This document shows, one piece after another, positions 46,326 to 55,346 of a DNA stretch of 64,000 bases. A program made the position numbers and the translations under genes. The notes beneath the pieces were generated by a model that saw nothing but the letters and a program-made list of their open reading frames with translations, searched no databases and was not told the origin of the DNA. The stretch is from Pseudomonas parakoreensis (GTDB lineage Bacteria; Pseudomonadota; Gammaproteobacteria; Pseudomonadales; Pseudomonadaceae), in the NCBI RefSeq assembly GCF_021602155.1, contig NZ_BQHY01000011.1, positions 165,195-229,194 of the forward strand, written 5' to 3'. How positions within the stretch are numbered: position 1 is the stretch's first letter; each line of letters opens with the position of its first letter.

Positions 46326-47660
46326 TCAGCTGGCCGTCGCCAACAACAGATCCGCCATCGAACGATGCCCACGGTTCTTGCCATGCTCATACAGCGAACC
46401 GGCAATCTCGTCGGCACGCACCGGCAACACCGACAGCAAGGTGTCGCTCAGACCATGGCTGGCCTGGCAGAAGCCCTGCATGTAGATGCCGGCCTTGCAG
46501 CGTTCGTCGGTGATCAGTTTGTAGTTGCGATCGACCTCGAAGTCACCGAGGTATTGCTCCAGCGGTGCCAACAGTTTGCGGTGCATCTGCCGCTCGTAAC
46601 CGGTGGCCAGGACCACGGCATCATAGATACGCACGCTGACTTCGCCGGTAGCGTTGTTGCGCACCGCCAGTTCGATGCCGCGTTCGGTGGCGCTGGCGCT
46701 CTCCACAGTGGTCAGGGTGCGGAACGCATGGCGGGCGATGCCCGAGACTTTCTGCCGATAGAAGATGCCGTAGATGCGTTCGATCAGGTCGATGTCCACC
46801 ACCGAGTAGTTGGTGTTGTGGTACTCGTTGACCAGGCGCTCACGCTCGGCGCTGTTTTGCTGGAACACCAGATCGGTGAACTCCGGCGAGAACACTTCGT
46901 TGACGAACGGGCTGTCGTCCGCAGGCTTGAGCGCCGAGCCGCGCAGGATCATGTCCACTTGCACCGACGGAAACGAATCGTTCAGATCGATGAAGGCTTC
47001 CGCCGCGCTCTGCCCGCCGCCGATGATCGCAATGCTCATCGGTTGATTGTTGATGCAAGGCTGCTTGGCCATCTGCGACAGATACTGCGAGTGGTGGAAT
47101 ACGCGGCTGTCACCCTTCAGCGCCTTGAACGCCTCCGGAATACGCGGCGTGCCACCGGCACTGACCACCACCGAACGCGCGGTGCGCACGAACTGCTGGC
47201 CTTCGCTGTCGCGGGAGATCACGCGCAACGCTTCAACCTGATGGTTGTGCAGCACCGGTTCGATGGTCAGCACTTCTTCGCCATAGCGGCTCTGCTCGGT
47301 GAACTGCCCGGCGACCCAGCGCAGGTAATCGTTGTACTCCATGCGGCACGGATAGAAGGTGCCGAGGTTGATGAAGTCCACCAGGCGGCCGTGAGCCTTC
47401 AGGTAATTGACGAACGAGTACGGGCTGGTCGGGTTGCGCAGGGTCACCAGATCCTTGAGGAAGGAAATCTGCAATTCGCTTTGGGTCGACAGGGTGTTGC
47501 CGTGCCAGCTGTAGTCGGCCTGCTTGTCGAGGAACAGCACATCCAGCTCGCCGTGGGTCGGGCCGCGCTCTTGCAGAGCGATGGCCAGCGCCAGGTTCGA
47601 AGGGCCGAAACCGACGCCGATCAGGTCGTGAACGATGGGCGATGCAATTGCCTGAGTCAT
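46326..47660 (-). CDS. pvdA: L-ornithine N5-monooxygenase
   Basis: 444 residues (PAO1 PvdA is 443). FAD site GVGFGPSNLALA (15-26), substrate region HGNTLSTQSELQISFLKDLVTLRNPTS, NADPH site IIGGGQSAAEAF (about 213-224) and the ATGY motif (VVLATGYERQ). Makes N5-hydroxyornithine for pyoverdine in the cytoplasm. An exact PvdS box (47761-47784) lies 100 bases upstream of the ATG at 47660. Located beside fpvI as in PAO1. Confidence 0.95.
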   Translation of the reverse strand: MTQAIASPIVHDLIGVGFGPSNLALAIALQERGPTHGELDVLFLDKQADYSWHGNTLSTQSELQISFLKDLVTLRNPTSPYSFVNYLKAHGRLVDFINLGTFYPCRMEYNDYLRWVAGQFTEQSRYGEEVLTIEPVLHNHQVEALRVISRDSEGQQFVRTARSVVVSAGGTPRIPEAFKALKGDSRVFHHSQYLSQMAKQPCINNQPMSIAIIGGGQSAAEAFIDLNDSFPSVQVDMILRGSALKPADDSPFVNEVFSPEFTDLVFQQNSAERERLVNEYHNTNYSVVDIDLIERIYGIFYRQKVSGIARHAFRTLTTVESASATERGIELAVRNNATGEVSVRIYDAVVLATGYERQMHRKLLAPLEQYLGDFEVDRNYKLITDERCKAGIYMQGFCQASHGLSDTLLSVLPVRADEIAGSLYEHGKNRGHRSMADLLLATAS

Positions 47661-47760
47661 TTCCAGTGTCCTCTGGATGAACCCCCTCAACAAGGGGAAA
47701 GGAGAGCCTAAGTGACCCGACTGGCCTTGAGCAGGACAGCAGGTCGTCTGTTGAGTAGGA

Positions 47761-47784
47761 ACGAGGACAGGGAAATAAAATTTA
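47761..47784 (-). promoter_or_regulatory. PvdS (iron-starvation) box of pvdA
   Basis: TAAAT (47784-47780), exactly 16 bases, CGT (47763-47761). Perfect match to the PvdS promoter, 100 bases before the start codon and 11 bases from the fpvI stop. Confidence 0.88.
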
Positions 47785-47795
47785 GCGACGGCGGC

Positions 47796-48278
47796 TCAAT
47801 GGGCATCCCATTGCTTGATGCGCAGGCGGCAATGCTTCATCGCATTGACGATGTGTTTTTCCACCAGTGCCTTGGAAATCCCCAGCTGTTCGGCGATCTG
47901 CGGGTGCGACAGGCCTTCGATCTTGCGCAGCAGAAAACTGTCGCGGCACAGCGGCGGCAATTCTGCCAGGGCGCGCTGGAGCATCTCCAGACGCTGGCCG
48001 TGATCGAGGGTGCCGTGGGGCGACGGGGTGAAATAACGCTCTTCGCTGTCGAGCACTTCCAGCGGCTCGACCTGACGCAAGGCGTTGCGCCGATGATCGT
48101 CGATCACCAGATTCAGCGCAGTGCGATAGAGAAACGCCCGGGGCTGCTCGATGGGCGTGTCGCTGGAGCGTTCCAGTACGCGCACATAAGCGTCATGCAC
48201 CACATCTTCGGCGACCTGACGGTTGCCGAGCTTGGCGTTCAGGAAACACACCAGCTCGCGATAGTAGTTTTCCAACAT
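47796..48278 (-). CDS. fpvI: ECF sigma factor FpvI
   Basis: 160 residues, as PAO1 FpvI (159). Begins MLENYYRELVCFLNAKLGN; region 2 has EDVVHDAYVRVLERS and LVIDDHRRN, region 4 LCRDSFLLRKIEGLSHPQIAEQLGIS. Directs transcription of the pyoverdine receptor gene fpvA. The usual partner anti-sigma gene fpvR is not next to it. A Fur-like site (48376-48394) about 100 bases upstream suggests iron repression. Confidence 0.92.
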   Translation of the reverse strand: MLENYYRELVCFLNAKLGNRQVAEDVVHDAYVRVLERSSDTPIEQPRAFLYRTALNLVIDDHRRNALRQVEPLEVLDSEERYFTPSPHGTLDHGQRLEMLQRALAELPPLCRDSFLLRKIEGLSHPQIAEQLGISKALVEKHIVNAMKHCRLRIKQWDAH

Positions 48279-48375
48279 GACTCCCGGCCGCTTCGATGCG
48301 GATTCGATCCTTGAGCACACTGATCGACGGCCCCGCAAACACGGGTAGCAAGATAGTGGCAACTTGAGGTGCGTA

Positions 48376-48394
48376 ATTTATAGTAATTCTCATA
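48376..48394 (-). promoter_or_regulatory. Fur box upstream of fpvI
   Basis: On the minus strand TATGAGAATTACTATAAAT, matching the common Pseudomonas Fur-box form AATGAGAATTATTATCATT at 15 of 19 positions. Confidence 0.6.
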
Positions 48395-48468
48395 TAGATT
48401 TAAAGTGGCGTTTGTCGTTGCCCGCCAAATAGTGCCGTTCTATACCTGTAACATCCTGTGTCTTCGCT

Positions 48469-48492
48469 TAAATTCCCCTGCGCATTCATCGT
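48469..48492 (+). promoter_or_regulatory. PvdS box of pvdRT-opmQ
   Basis: TAAAT (48469-48473), 16 bases, CGT (48490-48492). Exact consensus; leader of about 100 bases to the pvdR ATG. Confidence 0.88.
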
Positions 48493-48600
48493 TTACAGGA
48501 CAGCTCCCCGTGTCTGTCGTGCCCTGCGACAGCGTTCAGCGGCTGCGCGCTGTGGCGTGCAGCCGAACGACGGGCCGAATTCCACTGGCCGGAACCCTGC

Positions 48601-49773
48601 ATGAAACGTCCCCGCCCCGCCCGACGCGCCCTGCTCGCAGCCCTGTGTCTGATTCCCGTTGTTGCCTACGCCGCGTGGCAAATCATGCCGCCGGGCCGCG
48701 AGCGCTTCGCCACCGTTCAAGTCAGCCGTGGCGACATTGAAAGCAGCGTCACCGCACTGGGCACCCTGCAACCGCGCCGCTATGTCGATGTTGGCGCGCA
48801 GGCCTCCGGGCAGATCCAGAAAATCCATGTCGAAGTCGGTGACGTGGTCAAGGAAGGTCAACTGTTGGTGGAGATCGATCCGTCCACGCAGAAGGCCAAA
48901 CTCGACGCCGGGCGCTTCTCCATCGAAAACCTCAAGGCGCAATTGCAGGAGCAGCGCGCCCAGCATGAGCTGGCGCAGCAGAAGTATCAGCGGCAGCAGC
49001 ATCTCGCCGCCGGCGGCGCCACCCGTGAAGAAGACGTGCAGACCGCCCGCGCCGAACTGAAAGCCACTCAGGCCCGCGTCGACATGTTCCAGGCACAGAT
49101 CCGCCAGGCTGAAGCCAGCCTGCGCAGCGATCAGGCTGAACTCGGCTACACGCGGATCTACGCGCCGATGGCCGGCACCGTGGTCGCCCTCGACGCCCGC
49201 GAAGGCCAGACCCTCAACGCGCAACAGCAGACGCCGCTGATCCTGCGCATCGCCAAACTGTCACCGATGACCGTGTGGGCCGAGGTTTCCGAGGCCGACA
49301 TTGGTCACGTCAAACCGGGCATGACCGCCTATTTCACCACCCTCAGCGGCGGTCAGCGGCGCTGGAGCAGCACCGTACGGCAGATTCTGCCGGTGCCGCC
49401 CAAGCCGCTGGATCAGACCAGCCAGGGCGGTGGCAGCCCGGCCAGCAGCAGTAAAAGCGGCAGCGCCCGCGTTGTGCTGTACACGGTTTTGCTTGACGTT
49501 GATAACGCCGACAACGCCTTGATGGCCGAGATGACCACCCAAGTGTTTTTCGTCGCCAATCAGGCCAAAGGCGTGCTTACCGCACCGGTCGCCGCGTTGC
49601 AGGGCAGCACTAGCGCCAACCTGCAGACCGCACAGGTGGTCGCGGCCAACGGCGACATCCAGCAACGCGAGGTGCGCACCGGCATCAGCGACCGGCTCAA
49701 GGTGCAGATTGTCGACGGCCTCAACGAAGGCGATCACTTGTTGATTGGCCCGGTCGACGGCAACGGAGGCTGA
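48601..49773 (+). CDS. pvdR: Periplasmic adaptor PvdR of the pyoverdine efflux pump
   Basis: 390 residues, MacA-like membrane fusion protein. One N-terminal membrane anchor (about 9-26), lipoyl parts (DVGAQASGQIQKIHVEVGD ... YTRIYAPMAGTVVALD), helical hairpin (about 95-180) and beta-barrel. A Gly/Ser-rich insert (SQGGGSPASSSKSGS) lies in the C-terminal third. With PvdT and OpmQ it recycles pyoverdine from the periplasm and also exports newly made siderophore. Stop and pvdT start are adjacent (TGA ATG). Confidence 0.93.
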   Translation: MKRPRPARRALLAALCLIPVVAYAAWQIMPPGRERFATVQVSRGDIESSVTALGTLQPRRYVDVGAQASGQIQKIHVEVGDVVKEGQLLVEIDPSTQKAKLDAGRFSIENLKAQLQEQRAQHELAQQKYQRQQHLAAGGATREEDVQTARAELKATQARVDMFQAQIRQAEASLRSDQAELGYTRIYAPMAGTVVALDAREGQTLNAQQQTPLILRIAKLSPMTVWAEVSEADIGHVKPGMTAYFTTLSGGQRRWSSTVRQILPVPPKPLDQTSQGGGSPASSSKSGSARVVLYTVLLDVDNADNALMAEMTTQVFFVANQAKGVLTAPVAALQGSTSANLQTAQVVAANGDIQQREVRTGISDRLKVQIVDGLNEGDHLLIGPVDGNGG

Positions 49774-51747
49774 ATGCAAACGCCTCTGATCGACCTGCAG
49801 GACATTCGCAAATCCTACGGTGGCGGTGACGCTCCGGAGGTTCACGTGCTGCGCGGCATCGACCTGTCGATCCACGCCGGTGAATTTGTGGCGATTGTCG
49901 GCGCTTCCGGCTCCGGCAAATCGACCTTGATGAATATCCTCGGCTGCCTCGACCGCCCGACCTCCGGCGAGTACCGCTTCGCCGGGGAAAACGTCGCCGG
50001 CCTCGACAGCGACGAGCTGGCCTGGCTGCGCCGCGAAGCCTTTGGATTTGTATTCCAGGGCTATCACCTGATTCCGTCCGGCTCGGCCCAGGAAAACGTC
50101 GAGATGCCGGCGATCTATGCCGGCACCCCGGCTGCCGAGCGTCACGCCCGCGCCGCCGCCCTGCTCGACCGCCTCGGCCTCGCCTCGCGCACCGGCAATC
50201 GTCCGCATCAGTTGTCCGGTGGCCAACAGCAACGGGTGTCGATTGCCCGGGCGTTGATGAACGGTGGCCACATCATCCTCGCCGACGAACCCACCGGCGC
50301 CCTCGACAGCCACAGCGGCAAAGAGGTGATGGCGCTGCTCGATGAACTGGCGAGCCAGGGCCACGTGGTGATCCTCATCACCCACGACCGCGAAGTCGCG
50401 GCCCGGGCCAAACGCATCATCGAAATCCGCGACGGCCTGATCATCAGCGACAGCGCCCGCGACAACCCAGAAGCTCAGACCAGCGCCAACCCCGGCGCCC
50501 TGCAAGCGGTGGATCTGCGCCAGCGTCTGGCCGACGGCGCCGAAGCCACCGGCGCCTGGAAAGGCGAACTGGTCGATGCCCTGCACGCCGCGTGGCGAGT
50601 GATGTGGATCAACCGCTTTCGCACAGCGCTGACCCTGCTCGGGATCATCATCGGCGTGGCGTCGGTGGTGGTCATGCTGGCGGTCGGCGAAGGCAGCAAA
50701 CGCCAGGTGATGGCGCAGATGGGCGCGTTCGGTTCGAACATCATTTACCTGAGCGGCTCGGCGCCCAACCCGCGCACGCCGCCGGGGATCATCACCCTCG
50801 ACGAGGTGCACGCCCTGGCCAGCCTGCCGCAAGTGCAGCGGATCATGCCGGTCAACGGTGCCGAGGCCGGCGTGCGTTATGGCAACGCCGACCACTTGAG
50901 TTACGTCGGCGGCAACGACACCCACTTCCCGGCGATCTTCAACTGGCCGGTGGTGCAAGGCAGTTACTTCACCGAGGCCGATGAGCAGAATGCTGCAGCC
51001 GTCGCGGTGATCGGCCACAAGGTCCGCAGCAAACTGCTCAAGGATGTGCCGAACCCGATCGGCCAATTCATCCTGATCGAGAATGTGCCGTTCCAGGTGG
51101 TCGGCGTGCTCGCGGAAAAAGGCGCCAGTTCCGGCGACTCCGACAGCGACAATCGCATCGCCATTCCCTATTCGGCGGCCAGCGTCCGGCTGTTCGGCAC
51201 ACGCAATCCGGAATACGTGGCCATCGCCGCCGCCGACGCGCGCAAGGTCAAGGACACCGAGCACGCCATCGAGCAACTGATGCTGCGCCTGCACAACGGC
51301 AAGAAGGACTTCGAACTGACCAATAACGCCGCGATGATTCAGGCCGAGGCGCGCACCCAGAACACCCTGTCGCTGATGCTCGGCTCGATTGCCGCGATCT
51401 CGCTGCTGGTCGGCGGGATCGGGGTGATGAACATCATGCTGATGACCGTGCGTGAGCGGACTCGCGAGATCGGCATTCGCATGGCCACCGGCGCACGTCA
51501 GCGCGACATCCTCCGGCAGTTCCTCACCGAAGCGGTGATGCTCTCGGTGGTCGGCGGCCTTGCCGGAATCGCCCTGGCGCTGCTCGTCGGCGGCGTGCTG
51601 ATCCTCAGCGAAGTGGCCGTGGCTTTTTCGTTGATGGCGGTGCTCGGCGCCTTCGGTTGCGCCCTGGTCACCGGTGTTGTCTTCGGCTTCATGCCTGCCC
51701 GCAAAGCTGCCCGGCTCGACCCGGTCACGGCCCTTACCAGTGAATGA
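49774..51747 (+). CDS. pvdT: MacB-type ABC transporter PvdT
   Basis: 657 residues. N-terminal ATPase: Walker [10 protein letters not shown] (about 43-51), signature [16 protein letters not shown], Walker [10 protein letters not shown]. Then TM1 (about 285-305), a periplasmic MacB domain, and three C-terminal helices with FtsX motif [17 protein letters not shown]. Energises the PvdRT-OpmQ pump. GGAGG precedes the ATG. Confidence 0.94.
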   Translation: MQTPLIDLQDIRKSYGGGDAPEVHVLRGIDLSIHAGEFVAIVGASGSGKSTLMNILGCLDRPTSGEYRFAGENVAGLDSDELAWLRREAFGFVFQGYHLIPSGSAQENVEMPAIYAGTPAAERHARAAALLDRLGLASRTGNRPHQLSGGQQQRVSIARALMNGGHIILADEPTGALDSHSGKEVMALLDELASQGHVVILITHDREVAARAKRIIEIRDGLIISDSARDNPEAQTSANPGALQAVDLRQRLADGAEATGAWKGELVDALHAAWRVMWINRFRTALTLLGIIIGVASVVVMLAVGEGSKRQVMAQMGAFGSNIIYLSGSAPNPRTPPGIITLDEVHALASLPQVQRIMPVNGAEAGVRYGNADHLSYVGGNDTHFPAIFNWPVVQGSYFTEADEQNAAAVAVIGHKVRSKLLKDVPNPIGQFILIENVPFQVVGVLAEKGASSGDSDSDNRIAIPYSAASVRLFGTRNPEYVAIAAADARKVKDTEHAIEQLMLRLHNGKKDFELTNNAAMIQAEARTQNTLSLMLGSIAAISLLVGGIGVMNIMLMTVRERTREIGIRMATGARQRDILRQFLTEAVMLSVVGGLAGIALALLVGGVLILSEVAVAFSLMAVLGAFGCALVTGVVFGFMPARKAARLDPVTALTSE

Positions 51748-51754
51748 TCGATCT

Positions 51755-53146
51755 ATGAAACCGCGTCTCAGCCTGTTGACCGTGTGCCTGTTGCTCAGCG
51801 CCTGCGGCAGTCCCGTCCAGCGTCCCGACAGCGGCGTGCAGCCGCCCGCTGCCTGGCAATCGGCGCCGGCGGCCAGCCTTGCGCGCAACAACCCGCAATG
51901 GTGGACGCAATTTGGCAGCCCGGAACTGGATCGCCTGATCGAACAGGCGCGCGTCGGCAGTTTCGACCTCGCGGCCGCCGTTGCTCGCGTGCGTCAGGCG
52001 CAGGCGGGTACCGTCATCGCTGGCGGCTCACAGCTGCCGGAGGTCAAGGCCGGCCTGAATGCCAATCGGCAGAAACTGCTGCGCGGCAATGGCTACAGCC
52101 AACTCGATGCCAACAGCAGCAACAAGGCGGTGGACTATTTCGATACCAACCTCAGTGCCACCTACGAAATCGATTTCTGGGGCGGCAAACGCGCGTCGCG
52201 CGACAGTGCCCAGTTCGCCCTGCAGGCCAGCGAATTCGACCGGGCGACGGTCGAGCTGACAGTGCTCAGCAGCGTTGCCAGCACGTATGCGCAAACCTTG
52301 TCGCTGCGTGAGCAGAGTCGCATCGCCGAACTCAATCTGGCCAACGCACAAAGCGTGCTGAAACTGGTGCAGACGCGGTTTGATTCAGGCTCCGCCACCG
52401 CACTGGAACTGGCCCAGCAGAAAAGCCTGGTCGCCGCCCAACAATGGCAATTGCCGCGCGTGCAACAGCAAGCCCAGGACGCGTTGATCAGCCTCGCCGC
52501 CCTGCTTGGCCGACCGGTGCAGCAACTGTCGGCGACAGAGTCCTTCGATCACCTGCAATGGCCAGATATCGCCGCCGGCGTCCCCAGCGAGTTGCTCACC
52601 CAGCGTCCGGACATCGCACGCGCCGAAGCACAACTGGCCGCCGCCGAAGCTGACGTCAAAGTCGCTCGCGCGGCCATGTTGCCGGCACTGACCCTGACCG
52701 CCCAACTCGGCTCAGGCGCCAATCAGTTCGACGATTTGATTCGCAGCCCTTTCTACAACCTGACCGCCGGACTGGTCGCACCGATTTTCAATAACGGTCG
52801 CCTCGGCGCTGAGCGCGACAAGGCCACGGCGCGCCAGCAAGAGCTGCTGGAAACCTACCGTGGGGCGATCATCAACGGGTTCGCCGATGTGGAAAAAGCG
52901 CTCAATAGCATTCGTCGCCTGGATGAGCAGCGGCTGTGGCAGAACGAAGAACTGAATCAGGCGCAGACCGCGTTCGACATCGCCCAGAGCCGCTACCGGG
53001 CCGGCGCCGAAGACTTGCTGACCGTGTTGGAAACCCAGCGCACGCTGTACGCGGCCCAGGATCAGCATGCACAACTACGGCTGTCACGAGTGCAGGCGAG
53101 CATTGCGCTGTACAAGGCACTTGGCGGCGGGTGGCAGACGCTGTAA
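51755..53146 (+). CDS. opmQ: Outer-membrane efflux lipoprotein OpmQ (TolC/NodT type)
   Basis: 463 residues. Lipoprotein signal ends LLLSAC with lipidated Cys17; two OEP domains (about 60-250 and 270-455) with the conserved PDIARAEAQLAAAE region. Outer-membrane channel of PvdRT-OpmQ. ATG 51755; a GTG five codons earlier is possible. Overlap is avoided by 7 bases after the pvdT stop. No terminator hairpin other than the REP cluster downstream. Confidence 0.93.
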   Translation: MKPRLSLLTVCLLLSACGSPVQRPDSGVQPPAAWQSAPAASLARNNPQWWTQFGSPELDRLIEQARVGSFDLAAAVARVRQAQAGTVIAGGSQLPEVKAGLNANRQKLLRGNGYSQLDANSSNKAVDYFDTNLSATYEIDFWGGKRASRDSAQFALQASEFDRATVELTVLSSVASTYAQTLSLREQSRIAELNLANAQSVLKLVQTRFDSGSATALELAQQKSLVAAQQWQLPRVQQQAQDALISLAALLGRPVQQLSATESFDHLQWPDIAAGVPSELLTQRPDIARAEAQLAAAEADVKVARAAMLPALTLTAQLGSGANQFDDLIRSPFYNLTAGLVAPIFNNGRLGAERDKATARQQELLETYRGAIINGFADVEKALNSIRRLDEQRLWQNEELNQAQTAFDIAQSRYRAGAEDLLTVLETQRTLYAAQDQHAQLRLSRVQASIALYKALGGGWQTL

Positions 53147-53474
53147 TCGAATCAACACAACAACCCTGTGGGAGCTGGCTTGCCAGCGATGAGGCCAGCA
53201 CTCCCGACATCAACGTTGCCTGACCCGATGCTATCGCTGGCAAGCCAGCTCCCACATTGATTGACGGTGTTGCCACTCTCTCGGGCTGACACATAACCCT
53301 GTGGGAGCTGGCTTGCCAGCGATGAGGCCAGCACTGCCAACATCAACGTTGCCTGACCCGATGCTATCGCTGGCAAGCCAGCTCCCACATCGATTGGCGG
53401 TGTTGCCGCTCTCTCGGGCTGACACCTGAACCTGTGGGAGCGAGCCTGCTCGCGCATGATCGATGACGCAGCCC
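53147..53474. repeat. Tandemly duplicated REPIN cluster
   Basis: 328 bases between the convergent opmQ and pvdP genes. Two REPINs of the GTGGGAGCTGGC class (53167-53256 and 53300-53389) are embedded in a 133-base unit that is repeated almost exactly (53164-53296, 53297-53429). A third unit begins at 53430 but there the REP is of the GTGGGAGCGAGCC class. Confidence 0.92.
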
Positions 53475-55094
53475 TCAAGCCGGGCTGGTTTTAGCCTTCA
53501 GATTGCGCGCATACCATGGCCGTTGCGGCACGCGACGGAACAGGCCGGCGAGTTTTTCCTCGTCGGTGATGAAGGTGATGCGCAGCGCCAGCTTCATGGT
53601 TTCCGGATCCATCTCCACCGACTTGCCCACCTGCAATCCCGGCGTGGTACTGCAACCATGGGTGATCGGCCCGAGCCACGGGTCATCGACTTCCACCCAG
53701 CGCCCCGGGGCAAACCATGGCACGCCATTGACCTGCAGCCGCGTGACTTCGCCCGGGTGAAAACGCTCGTGGGCGCGGAACCAGTCCTCGATGCGATCAT
53801 CGATCCAGCCATGGAAATGCCAGAACGTCGGGTTGACGTGGGAAGAAAACGGATCGCCAAGGAAGTCGTTTTCGGCGTTGTACCAGCGGGCCGCGAAGTC
53901 CGCCGGATCGCGGGCAAATGGCACCGGCTGACCGTTGGACGGATCGCGCGGCACGGAGGCCCAGCGCATGTGCAGCCAGTCGTGCAGGCCCAGTTCGACT
54001 TCGGAGCCAAACTGGCCGAGGGTGAGCCGGGCCAGATACGCCGGATCGCGGTACTGCGACTCCCAGACCTGGAAGTTGCTTTCGTAGGTTTCGGCGGTCT
54101 TGATGTCGCTGACCCATTGGCTGAATTCGTCATCGCCCGCCGCCGTCCAGGTGGGTGGCAAGGCTGAGCCGTCGTGGTTGTCGAAATAGCGGGCGAAGCC
54201 GACGCGGTCGCGGATCAGCTCCGGCTGCGGCAGCGGGAAGAATTCCCACGACGGCAGATCCTGCATCGACCGCGCCGTCCCGAGCATGTGCCGGTGCATG
54301 AAGAAAAAGTCCACGCCCGAACCATTGCGATCCTTGCGCGGGCCACGGGCATCGCGCTCCTTGTCGCGCGGGCCGGGCTGCCAGCCGATACCGCGCAAGG
54401 CTTCGCGTTTGTCCTCGGGCAGCTTGTGCCACTTGTCCCGGGTCGCATGCCACAACTGGTGAAACAGGCGATGCTCGGGCGAGATCAACCACGCCAGCAA
54501 CGTCGGGTTGAGCGGCGTGCGCTCGCGCGCTTCGGGAAACAGCCGCTTGACGGCGACAAAGCGGTTGTCCTGCGCCGGCAAGGCCAGCGACCGGTCCAGG
54601 CGCAAGGCCTTGCCGCTGAGGGTGCCACTGCCGGCATTGCCGAAGTCGGCCCAGACCTCATCGAGGATCATCTCCAGCTCATAGCTGATCTGGCCATCGG
54701 CACCGATCAGGCGCCAACTCAACTTCGCCGCATCGGCTTTCGCGAGGTCGCCAAGAATCCGGTAACGCGGGGTTTCAGCGGAACGCAGGCGCTCGGGCGT
54801 GTCGAGAAAACCGCACACCCCGCGCCCCTTCTGGCCGATGTCGAGAAACACTTGCAGACCCTTGGGTGGCAAGCCTTCGAGACCGGCATCGGCACCTTCG
54901 AAACGGATATCCCACACCCCGCGCAACGCATTTGCCAAGCGCTGCCCGGCCCTGTCCGCGACGTCGAAAGACGCTTCGCCCGGGGTGATCGTCGGGTCCG
55001 GCTTCGTCCATTCACGATGCCCGAAATACGCCGCAGGCACGGCAGCGCCGGTCAGCGCCAGGCCCGCCATGAACCATCGTCGAGAAATCTTCAT
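53475..55094 (-). CDS. pvdP: Tyrosinase PvdP (pyoverdine chromophore maturation)
   Basis: 539 residues. Tat signal peptide (SRRWFMAGLALTGAAVPAA, 3-21). Type-3 copper histidines in HQLWHATRDKWHKL, MHRHMLG, HDWLHMRW, FWHFHGWIDD and HERFHPG. Oxidises the tyrosine-derived part of ferribactin in the periplasm to form the dihydroxyquinoline chromophore. Start ATG 55094 chosen for the Tat signal. Exact PvdS box 45 bases upstream. Divergent from pvdM as in PAO1. Confidence 0.93.
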   Translation of the reverse strand: MKISRRWFMAGLALTGAAVPAAYFGHREWTKPDPTITPGEASFDVADRAGQRLANALRGVWDIRFEGADAGLEGLPPKGLQVFLDIGQKGRGVCGFLDTPERLRSAETPRYRILGDLAKADAAKLSWRLIGADGQISYELEMILDEVWADFGNAGSGTLSGKALRLDRSLALPAQDNRFVAVKRLFPEARERTPLNPTLLAWLISPEHRLFHQLWHATRDKWHKLPEDKREALRGIGWQPGPRDKERDARGPRKDRNGSGVDFFFMHRHMLGTARSMQDLPSWEFFPLPQPELIRDRVGFARYFDNHDGSALPPTWTAAGDDEFSQWVSDIKTAETYESNFQVWESQYRDPAYLARLTLGQFGSEVELGLHDWLHMRWASVPRDPSNGQPVPFARDPADFAARWYNAENDFLGDPFSSHVNPTFWHFHGWIDDRIEDWFRAHERFHPGEVTRLQVNGVPWFAPGRWVEVDDPWLGPITHGCSTTPGLQVGKSVEMDPETMKLALRITFITDEEKLAGLFRRVPQRPWYARNLKAKTSPA

Positions 55095-55139
55095 TGCCCT
55101 ACCTGTGTCAGCCATGAAGCAGGCTTTATCCAAGCTAGA

Positions 55140-55163
55140 ACGTTTGTTGCGCGGGTAAATTTA
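55140..55163 (-). promoter_or_regulatory. PvdS box of pvdP
   Basis: TAAAT (55163-55159), 16 bases, CGT (55142-55140) on the minus strand. Exact consensus. Confidence 0.88.
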
Positions 55164-55174
55164 TGTGGGTTTGA

Positions 55175-55248
55175 AAAGATCGCAGCCTTCGGCAGCTCCT
55201 ACAGTGATCGCGTTCCAATGTAGGAGCTGCCGCAGGCTGCGATCTTTT
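55175..55248. repeat. REP pair in reversed order between divergent PvdS promoters
   Basis: AAGATCGCAGCC...CTCCTACA, about 17 bases, TGTAGGAG...GGCTGCGATCTTTT. Same head-to-head order as at 3645-3720. It lies 12 bases from each of the two PvdS boxes. Confidence 0.88.
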
Positions 55249-55260
55249 AACCTGGCAACC

Positions 55261-55284
55261 TAAATTCCACGGCCAACCACTCGT
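55261..55284 (+). promoter_or_regulatory. PvdS box of pvdMNO
   Basis: TAAAT (55261-55265), 16 bases, CGT (55282-55284). Exact consensus, 62 bases before the chosen pvdM start. Confidence 0.88.
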
Positions 55285-55346
55285 TCTTCCCAGATAGCGA
55301 AGGCCCCCGCGCCTGCACCTCGATGGCGAACCTGACTGAGATGGCA

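Larger units (their letters stand above)
48279..48600. promoter_or_regulatory. Divergent fpvI / pvdR control region; fpvR absent
   Basis: 322 bases that, in PAO1, would be interrupted by fpvR. Here it carries only a Fur-like site facing fpvI and a PvdS box facing pvdR. No coding potential for an anti-sigma factor in any frame. Confidence 0.7.

Noticed and set aside
49261-51891. 876-residue minus-strand frame
   Set aside because: Antisense to pvdR/pvdT.
53164-53460. Possible CRISPR array
   Set aside because: Period is 133 bases, units contain inverted REPs, and spacers are also repeated; no cas genes.
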